Shown: one piece after another, positions 56,389-64,000 of the stretch | How the letters are laid out: each line of letters opens with the position of its first letter | Position numbering within the stretch: the stretch's first letter is position 1 | DNA from: Anolis sagrei | Taxonomy: Eukaryota; Chordata; Lepidosauria; Squamata; Anolidae | DNA length: 64,000 bases | NCBI RefSeq assembly: GCF_037176765.1 | Contig: NC_090022.1 | Span: 87,431,891 to 87,495,890 of the forward strand | Reading direction: 5' to 3' | Made by a program: the position numbers and the translations under genes | The notes under the pieces: generated by a model | Databases searched by the model: none | The model's input: the letters and a program-made list of their open reading frames with translations, nothing else | What the model was told of the DNA's origin: nothing

Positions 56389-56776
56389 GTGAGTCCGGTA
56401 GGCTTCGGCCACAAAGCCAACCTTAAAAATTCTGGCATAGACACTGAGAGCTGGGAAGCCCTGGCCCTTGAGCGCTCCAGCTGGAGGTCAGCTGTGACCA
56501 GCAGTGCTGCAGAATTTAAAGAGGCACAAATGGAGGGTGAAAGACAGAAACGTTCCAAGAGGAGGATGCATCAAGCCAACCCCGACCAAGACTGCCTTCC
56601 ACCTGGAAACCAATGCCCTCACTGAGGGAGAAGGTACAGGTCAAGAATAGGGCTCCACAGTCACAAGAATATTGATCCTGGAAGACTATCCTACTTGTCC
56701 AACGAGGGATTGCCTAAGTAAAGTAGGTAAGTAAGTATGACCTCTGGTAAAAGGGGCATGGATGCCGCCTGGCCCG

Positions 56777-57325
56777 TGGCTCAATGCTCTGGAGTTGCAG
56801 TTCGGTGAGGCACCGGCAGTGTTTGTCAAACTGCAACTCTCCGTTCTCCATAGCATTGAGTCATTTCGGTGAAAGTGACGCCATTCTACAGTGTGGCACA
56901 GGCCTGAGCAAACTTGGGCCCCTCCCGCCAGGTCTTTTGGACTCCCAATTTCCACAATCACTAACAGCCAGGCATGGGCAAACTTGGGCCTTTTTCCAGG
57001 TGTTTTGGACTTCAACTCCCATAATTCCATAGACTGTTAGGGATTGTGAGAATTGGAAGTCCAAAAGTCCGTAGCACTGAGTCATTTTGGTGAAAGTGGC
57101 GCCATTCTACAGTGTGGCACAGGCCTGAGCAAATTTGGGCCCTCCCACCAGGTCTTTTGGACTCCCATTTCCACAATCACTAACAGCCAGGCATGGGCAA
57201 ACTTGGGCCTTTTTCCAGGTGTTTTGGACTTCACCCATAATTCCTAACAGCCACTGTTAGGGATTGTGGAAGCTGGGAGTCCAAAACACCTGGAAAAAGG
57301 CCCAAGTTTGTCCATGCCTGGTATA
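56777..57325. repeat. MITE cluster with a 221-bp tandem duplication
   Basis: A unit starting AGCATTGAGTCATTTCGG at 56852 recurs at 57073 (AGCACTGAGTCATTTTGG) with high identity through TACAGTGTGGCACAGGCCTG and CAGGCATGGGCAAACTTGGG. Each unit holds halves of the CTACACTG family and of the CATGGGCAAACTTGGGCC family; the second ends with the complete inverted partner. Confidence 0.75.
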
Positions 57326-57335
57326 GAGAATAAGG

Positions 57336-57545
57336 GACCTTCCACACAGCCCTATAACCCAGAATATCAAGGCAAAAATCTCACAGTATCTATCTCCTTT
57401 GAACTGGGTTATCTGAGACCAATGCCACGCAGCTGTATAAAATCCCACATTTTCTGCTTTAAACTGGAATTTATGGCAGTGTGGATTCAGATAACCCAGT
57501 TCAAAGCAGATATTGTGGGATTTTCTCCCTCTGTGAACCATCCGG
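57336..57545. mobile_element. PIF/Harbinger-like foldback MITE
   Basis: GGACCTTCCACACAGCCCTA and AACCCAGAATATCAAGG at the left, then GAACTGGGTTATCTGAG with partner CAGATAACCCAGTTCAAAGC. The right end is diverged. Confidence 0.65.
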
Positions 57546-57594
57546 AGACTAAGATCTTCCAGGGAGGGCCTGCTCTGGGTCCTGTCACTGTTGA

Positions 57595-57760
57595 GATTGG
57601 TGGGGACAAGAGAGAGAGAGGGCCTTCTCAGTGATTGCCCCTCGGCTATGAAAATCTCTCCCTGGTGAGATTAGATCAGCCCCCTCCCTCCTGTCCTTCA
57701 GAAAGATGGTAAAAACTTGGCTGTGGGACCAGGCCTTTGGGGCAGTGCAGTAAGACAACA
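57595..57760 (+). mobile_element. L2-like LINE fragment
   Basis: GGCCTTCTCAGTGATTGCCC, CCTCCTGTCCTTCAGAAAGA and ACTTGGCTGTGGGACCAGGC match the coding end of the LINE at 25077. Truncated at both ends. Confidence 0.7.
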
Positions 57761-57834
57761 ATAGGAAACTTTACCCTACTGTCTGATGCGAGAGGATTTG
57801 AAACATTTGCTTTTAAAGTGGAGATAATTATCTG

Positions 57835-58075
57835 ATTTGAACTGGATTACATGGCAGTGAAGATTTATGGCCCTTTCACACTGCCCTTATCCCCGGATCT
57901 GATCTCAGATTATCTGCTTTAAACTGGAATATACGAGTCCCCGCTGCCAGGTATCCTGAGATAATCAGATAATCTGGGATCAGATCCTGGGATAAAGGGG
58001 CAGGATGGAAGGACCCCTATATAATCCAGTTCAAAGCAGACAATGTGGATTATATTGTAGTGTAGATCCAGCCTT
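57835..58075. mobile_element. Nested foldback MITEs
   Basis: An outer MITE (TTTGAACTGGATTACATGGC at left, TATAATCCAGTTCAAAGCAG at right) is split by an inner one, about 57870-58017, whose arms are GGATCTGATCTCAGATTATC and GATAATCTGGGATCAGATCC. Confidence 0.65.
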
Positions 58076-58194
58076 AGTCTTAAAGGTACTACAAGAGCCC
58101 TTTGCAGACTCATTTTCCAGACTGACAGGGTTGTGCCTCCTGATTTGTTGGGTGGGTGGAGTAGGGGGGAGGTTACAAGCATCTTTTGGAATGC

Positions 58195-58632
58195 ATCTAT
58201 TCGATATTATGGAAATAATGCAGTTTGACACTGCTTTAACTGTCATGGATGATGCTATGGAATCCAGGGAGCTGTTGTTTGGTGAAGCCCCAGATTCTTT
58301 GGCAGAAAAGGCCAAAGCACTTGTAAAACTAAATCTCCCATGATTCTATAGCCTTCACCTATGGCATAGTATTCACCTATGGAGCCCCCGGTGGCACCGT
58401 GGGTTAAACCCTTGTCAGCTTCAGCTTCTCATGCGGGGACATGAGAGAAGCCTCCCATTGGATGGTAAAACATCCGGGTGTCCCCTGGGCAACAGCCTTG
58501 CAGATGGCCAGTTCTCACACCAGAAGCTACTTGCAGTTTCTCAAGTCACTCCCCACACACACAAAAAAACACCTATGGCGGTTAAAATGGTGTCAAACTG
58601 CATTAATTTTACACTGCAGGTGCATCTTTATT
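58195..58632. mobile_element. CTACACTG-family MITE split by a SINE
   Basis: The left half has AATGCAGTTTGACACTGCTT and GCTATGGAATCCAGGGAGCT; the right half resumes as TGGTGTCAAACTGCATTAAT and TTTACACTGCAGGTGCATC. The two halves are inverted partners. Confidence 0.75.
58381..58569 (+). mobile_element. tRNA-derived SINE with internal deletion, 9-bp TSD
   Basis: GGAGCCCCCGGTGGCACCGT, GGTTAAACCCTTGTCAGC and TCTCACACCAGAAGCTACTT, with the B-box part missing compared with 9310-9579. CACCTATGG borders it at about 58374-58382 and 58570-58578. Confidence 0.8.
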
Positions 58633-58639
58633 CTGCCTA

Positions 58640-61600
58640 AAGGCCCAGGCTGTGACTTATAAATTAATGCACCTGGAGTGGGAGAAGAATCAGTGGGAAT
58701 TGCTTCAGAGTAGATGTGTGTATGATCAGGTAGTGGTGAAACTGGCAGTAGGCTCCTCCAGGACCAATGGATTTACTTCCATGCAAGTGTGGATAGGATA
58801 CAGAGGTCTACTCTTGGAAGGTGTGGGTGGTTCCTGGGAAGGGTTGGAGAAAAAAAAGGAGTGATTAGCAAGCCATGGAGATCTGACAATTGCAGTGGGC
58901 TCTTACTATCTCTGGGGTTTTATTTCAGAACCTCCATGTATACCAAAATCTGGATATGGAAGCCTCATAATATACTTAGTAAAACAATGTCCCTTATATA
59001 AAATGGTAAAATCAAGGTTTGCTTTTTGGAATTAAAAAATAATTTAGCCTCTCTTTGAGGTTGCCTGTTGAAAATTGATGGCAATGCATTAGTGTTAAAT
59101 AATTCTGTCAGACATTGGGCAGTTTCATTTAAATAGAACAGCTCTATTGATATGATACATAAATCGACAAGGGTAGGATAATGCTGTATGAAATGGTTAA
59201 GCTGAGACTGCAGTCCTTGAAAAACTTAGCCCTAGTGGCACTCCCCAGCTGAAGAAGAAAAGGTGGCCTTGTGTGTTATATGTCGTACCTATGTTGTCAT
59301 TTGCTAACCTCCGCATTAAGGATTAAATCACTTTGAACTCATTAGGATTTGAATCTGAGTAAATAGGTCAAAAACAGACTGAAAACCTTGCTAGGTGAGT
59401 CTTTATGCAATTTAAAGGTAGAGACTGAAGGAAAGGATTGACTTGAATACGATTTGAGGGGAAATGAATAGGCCTGCCTATTCAAGGGCTTGATATTGAG
59501 GATTATACTTGTGTGGAAGTCGTTTCTATTAAAAATACAGGGTGTGGGCTGTGCTGAGAAAGATCACTAGAAATATAGGTTAGTGGGTGGCAGAGCTGTC
59601 AGGTTAAAAAGGCTCACTTATTGGGAACTGGGTGTTTAAGTCCTGTTCACCACATTTAATTCTGATTAGGATATTTTAATGCTGGATATTTGGACAATCA
59701 CAGATAAATCATTTTGGACACTAAAATGCAGTTTATAAGGCAAAGTTGATTGTATGTATATACATAGTTTATTATAAGACAGGTGTCAGGTTACTGTACT
59801 GCTATTAAGGGATGGCTTGGCTGTTATGGCTCAGGTCCCTGGTATGTAACCTACTCCCAATCATATTCAAGACTACAGTAGAATCAACAGACAGGTTGTT
59901 TACACATTTTAGTTTATGTAGTTTATGCTTTTTTAACACAATACAAACAACACATAATTATCAGCATTGCCAAGAATATGTACAGTCTCAGTATTCTTTG
60001 CATTATACAACAAGGAATTTGGGAGTTAACATACAGTGAATCTATGCAATCCTACCAATAGATTTTTAAGCTGTTTGTCACATTGAACCACTTATTCAGA
60101 GTGTGGATAGTAAGACATTTTCTAGCTGGATCCTGTATATGAGAGCAGCATAAAGGTTCTTTAGCGTGTAGAGTGTGTGCTGTAAATAGTGTAATGCAAG
60201 ATCATGTTTTTTATCTTTGCTTATAAACCTGCTTTGCTGCTTATAGCTGTCATCAATATCCTAATGAGGCAAACATTTTGAACAGATGGACAGTGACAAG
60301 TATTAGTTTTCTGGTCTGGATACTTAATGGGAACAAAGATTGTAACACGAGGTGCTTCTCATTTTGCACACCTTAACATGGTAAGTACATTGTTATGTAA
60401 GCTTATTAATGTCCTTTTTCTTAAAAAAAATCAATCCTTTATTTGACTTGCCTGTTAACAAACATTTCTGTCTCTATGAACATTTCAGATTGGCAGGCTT
60501 TGATGCTGAACTTTATATTGAGAATGATTTATCTGATCAAAATGATTTGTCTCTAGTTTCACTGTCTAATGTGTATGCGAGGGGAATAATGCAGCCCTTT
60601 CATTGTGGTTGGATTGTAAATATGAACATAGTCTGTCTGAGTGTGATTTCCATAACAGCAGTTCAATAATGTTTGCGAAGGTTTACCCCTTACTGGCAAG
60701 GTGCACATGTAGAAATAGGTCATGTAAGCCAAGCGCAAGTATACAAAAACATTTTGAACTATGTGGAGATAACATAAAGGGTTCTTCTAAACTGCCTACA
60801 GGGGTGGCTTTTTGCTTCATCATTTTTCTTGTGAATTCAATTTCATTTGATGGCTTAATCTATAATCTATCAGTTTTTTAAAACATCCTGGATTCGGCTA
60901 GGGAAGCAGACTTCTTTGTTGCTATTCATTCATACAAGGTTAAGGGATTCTGGAGGCTGGTGCCGTTGAACCTGACTATTTTAGACAGGTACACACACCT
61001 ACAGTAGCGTCATCTAGAGTAGAATCCTACTCTTTCCCACCTCCAGCTTTATTGTAGTGTTTACTGCAGACCAACAGCTGCAATCTAATACTGGAAGTCT
61101 ATGTTTCTTGTCCCTTTCTTCGCCTTTCTGTCAATGCAGATTTTAGTTTTAAATTATCCAGCTGGATGAAGGTGAAAAGGACAATAGAAGCACATTGTAA
61201 AAAGTACTTTTTGGCCAAAGGGTTTTGTCAAATAAGGAAAGGCCCATAGTTTTAGTGAATTCTATGCCTAATTTTGTTTTATAAGCTGCTAACCCACTCC
61301 AAATGACTTTCTGCTTGGTTCTTTACTTAACTGGAAATAGGAGTTGATTACATTGTTTTGCTTGGTTCAACGCTTTACAGACATTCATAGAAATTGTCCA
61401 GGATGGGACAATAGAAAGTACTATAATACTGGTGCTCTTTTTATTTATGATCTTATTCTCTGTGAAAATGAATATTTTCTATTTCCAATTCTTAAAACAT
61501 TTTGAAATTGGAACCCTCTGCAAGCTGGCAAATAGCGCACAAGACTTTTGCCAGAAGTGTTGGATTTCAGCTGACACCAAAGGCTCAGAGGAGAACTGAA

Positions 61601-62578
61601 GAAGCATCACCTTTACTGTAATTGGAGGTATATTCTGATTGGTGGATATTTGGCTCAGAATTCAAGCCATTCTCAGTGCCATTTCTGCCTGGCAATATTT
61701 AATAGTATTATACGCTGCAGGATTGTTCCATGACTGTCTTTTTGTAATTTCGACCATCTCTGTGGAGATAATTGATCACATTGCCATTTGCCAGGTAACT
61801 TATATGTTTCAGATTCCACAAAAATATGGGGGGGGGGGTGTCTATAAAAATTACGAAGATGGAGTCTGACAGAGGGTTTGCTCTTTTCAACATAATAACA
61901 TATAGTTAGGAGTGGTGAAATTGTAGATTAGAGTTGACGGCGTGATGCTTAAAAAACCTCCATCACCTTGGCACTAGAAAAAAAAGAAATTCAGGTGGAA
62001 AGCTCTTTCCATGCTCCAGAAACTTCACCCCAATACATAATAAAGTAGTTGTAGTCCCAGAGCAATTGAGATTTTCACCACTGAATAATACAGAAGGCCT
62101 CAAATACCATCACAAGGATCTGTTCAAAGTTGGCTAGAGCTCTGAGCAGGAGTATGACCTGTGGGGACTCTAAATTGACTGCAATTCATCTACTTGGAAG
62201 TCACATAATGTTGATTTCAGCAGAAAAGACCAGGATGGAGAAAGTAACTTTTCAACATTCTGAACAGGAGCACTCCTGTAAAAAGTGAAGAAACTTTCTG
62301 TTGTTGATCCTGCTGGTATATTATATTTCTATACCCTCAGGGAGATATGGTGAAATACAAAAAAGTTTATTATTATTATCGATTACATTGTCCAAAGGCA
62401 ACCAATATTCTTTAGAGACATACTTTAAGAAAAAGAACTATAAAACATAGTGCAAATAAAATGCTACAGTCAAGTTACCAGTCCTTACAGAATCAATAAG
62501 CAACAGCAGTCCAAAATCATAACCTGAGGACCTGGTAAACAGGATATTTCAAACTGCTATTAAATTTTATATAGGCAA
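58640..62578. other. Right flank, no exon recognised
   Basis: AT-rich, few repeats; a LINE-like tail with ATT repeats lies near 62325-62385. It may be intron 1 of the divergent transcript or intergenic. Confidence 0.4.
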
Positions 62579-62990
62579 TGAAGGATTTGTTTGATGTATA
62601 TGCTGCTTTTCTCCCAGATTAATGGCAAGGTGGCATACAGAAAGATAATACAAGGTGAGCTAAAAACTTGATAATAATTTAAGACACAGTTGTACAAATC
62701 ATTCCACCAAAACACTATCAATGCAGCATGTACATATCTCATTGAAAAGGTTCCTTGTAACCAATCATTAAATGCCTGTTTGAATAAACAGGTCTTGCCT
62801 GCTGGTGAAAGGAGCAGCACAGCCTGCTATGGAAAGATATACCACAGGCCGGATGCAGCTGCTGGGAAGACTCTACTGGGTGTCCTCTCCAGATGGGCTT
62901 GTGATGGTAACATAGAAAAAGCCCCCTCCCCTTATGATCTGAAGACTATGGGAGGTTTGTATAGGGGGATGAGATAGCCCAGAAATCTTA
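62579..62990 (+). mobile_element. Old LINE 3'UTR-like fragment
   Basis: GCCTGTTTGAATAAACAGGT, CTTGCCTGCTGGTGAAAGGA and GAAAAAGCCCCCTCCCC resemble ancient CR1/L3-type tails of amniotes. Weak. Confidence 0.35.
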
Positions 62991-63119
62991 ATTTCCCTGT
63001 TAGATCTCCAGGAATGGGAAGATTGTGTGGGAAATTAGAAGACCAAGACACAATAGTATAATTGAATATAGGAGCAAACAGACAGTAGCCATGGTATGTA
63101 GGCTCACTCAGAGCCTAGG

Positions 63120-63325
63120 GCCTTATTTGAAGTGCTTCTGTTTTATTTTAGTTTATTCCTGATTTCTTTTTAAAAGCTGTTTTATTCTACTGTTTTCACT
63201 GTATTGTTGCATTTTTGGGTTATGGCTGAGTTGGTTATAATATGGTACAATGCATTGTTACCATTTAATATGTTGTGGACTGCCTTGGGAAAAAATAGAT
63301 GAATTCCTACATAAATAAACAAAAG
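63120..63325 (+). mobile_element. LINE 3' tail, diverged
   Basis: TTGTGGACTGCCTTGGGAAA, AAATAGATGAATTCC and ACATAAATAAAC, in the pattern of LINE 3' ends seen elsewhere in the window. Confidence 0.45.
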
Positions 63326-63527
63326 GCAAAGTTATTCTAATGGGAAAAAATGATGACTTCAGACCATGAAAGCTTGTGTTGCACTCTTGTGTTTCAAACT
63401 TTCTGCAAAACTGCCTAGCTTTTGCTGCAATGGTCTGCTTATTCAAAGTACAATGATTCTCAAAATGAAAAAAAGACCCTACTCACATTCCTTTGTTACT
63501 GTTTGTCTTCATGTAATTTCCAGCTTG

Positions 63528-63740
63528 TGGCAATTCTAAAGCCAACTCATCACCTAGGCTTCCCACCTAGGCTTCGCACCTAGGCTTGCTTCCCACCTAG
63601 GCTTGCTTTCCTCTAGGCTTGCTTCCCACCTAGGCTTGCCTTCCTCTGAGGCTGAGAGACTGATTTGTCCAAGGGCACCTAGTGGATTTCCATGGCTGAG
63701 AAAGGATTCAAATCTAGTCCAACACTTAAACCATTCAGAT
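63528..63740 (-). mobile_element. CORE/MIR-like SINE with internal minisatellite expansion
   Basis: CTCTGAGGCTGAGAGACTGA, TTTGTCCAAGGGCACCTAGT and GGATTTCCATGGCTGAGAAA, then GGATTCAAATC (B box, complement), match the minus strand of a tRNA-derived CORE SINE. Its 3' part is expanded into about six copies of a CACCTAGGCTTGCTTCC unit (63550-63655). Confidence 0.7.
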
Positions 63741-64000
63741 CATCATACTTGATGGAAGTATTACCTTTGAGGATAGAATGCAAAGTCTTGCCTCAACACT
63801 AATAAAATAATAACTAGAAGAAAACGATTGTTCTAGTTTGTTGTTGTAAACACGGCAAAGATTTTTAGGCTTGTGCACTCGATGTAAATATGTTTCAGTA
63901 CTCATTACAAAATTAGGGGGCACTGATGAGTCTTTTCTAAAGTGTTTCTAGAATATCAGAAGTGCCTGTTTTGTTATAATGAGAGTAACAAATTATTCAT

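Larger units (their letters stand above)
54930..56420. promoter_or_regulatory. CpG-rich promoter block of CNOT6, likely bidirectional
   Basis: G+C and CpG density rise sharply here against an AT-rich background, and this is the only such block in the window. It sits upstream of CNOT6 on the minus strand. Two plus-strand YY1-like ATGGCGGC motifs (56270-56277 and 56340-56347; the second is the full AAGATGGCGGC) mark a probable start-site zone. Purine/pyrimidine-skewed GAGG/CCTC runs and a 218-bp palindrome lie within it. Confidence 0.75.

Noticed and set aside
1-64000. CRISPR arrays, operons, bacterial ribosome binding sites, riboswitches
   Set aside because: The window is vertebrate nuclear DNA; the only direct repeats are simple repeats, tandem duplications and transposable elements.

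Overview
The window reads as nuclear DNA of a squamate reptile, probably an iguanian (Anolis-like) lizard. This is inferred from one conserved vertebrate gene with spliced exons, embedded in a repeat mixture typical of lizards: a BovB/RTE LINE, CR1 and L2-like LINE ends, an L1 fragment, Penelope-like elements with a GIY-YIG endonuclease, a DIRS-like fossil, tRNA-derived SINEs and many foldback MITEs of hAT, PIF/Harbinger and pogo/mariner type. No species assignment can be proven from the sequence alone.

The only confidently recognised host gene is CNOT6 (CCR4a, the EEP-family deadenylase of the CCR4-NOT complex), on the minus strand. All eleven coding exons are present between 38512 (start ATG) and 17691 (stop). 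Their summed length is 1674 nt, that is 557 codons plus stop, the length I recall for human CNOT6, and every junction is GT-AG with matching phase. A repeat-poor stretch below the stop (about 13.9-17.7 kb) is the likely long 3'UTR. A CpG-rich block at about 54.9-56.4 kb, some 17.6 kb upstream of the first coding exon, is the likely promoter with a non-coding exon 1. The same block holds two plus-strand ATGGCGGC (YY1-like) motifs and a possible divergent first exon.

Layout: 1-13.9 kb is intergenic and repeat-rich (hAT and Harbinger MITEs, Penelope-like 3' end, SINE, CR1 fragment, TA-flanked MITE, BovB nested in another element). 13.9-17.7 kb is the putative 3'UTR. 17.7-38.5 kb holds the coding exons; intron 3 carries a broken DIRS-like fossil with a CR1 LINE inside it, and intron 2 carries a solo LTR with a 5-bp target duplication. 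38.5-56.1 kb is the large intron 1 (SINEs, L1, MITEs, a tandem array of a retroelement-derived unit, a second Penelope fragment, a 218-bp palindrome). 56.4-64 kb is MITE- and SINE-rich sequence with no recognisable exon.

I found no convincing new molecular system. The most useful leads are the bidirectional promoter, a possible overlapping upstream ORF on the CNOT6 mRNA, foldback elements lying beside a short symmetric exon and in the promoter block, and several clean nested insertions that allow relative dating.
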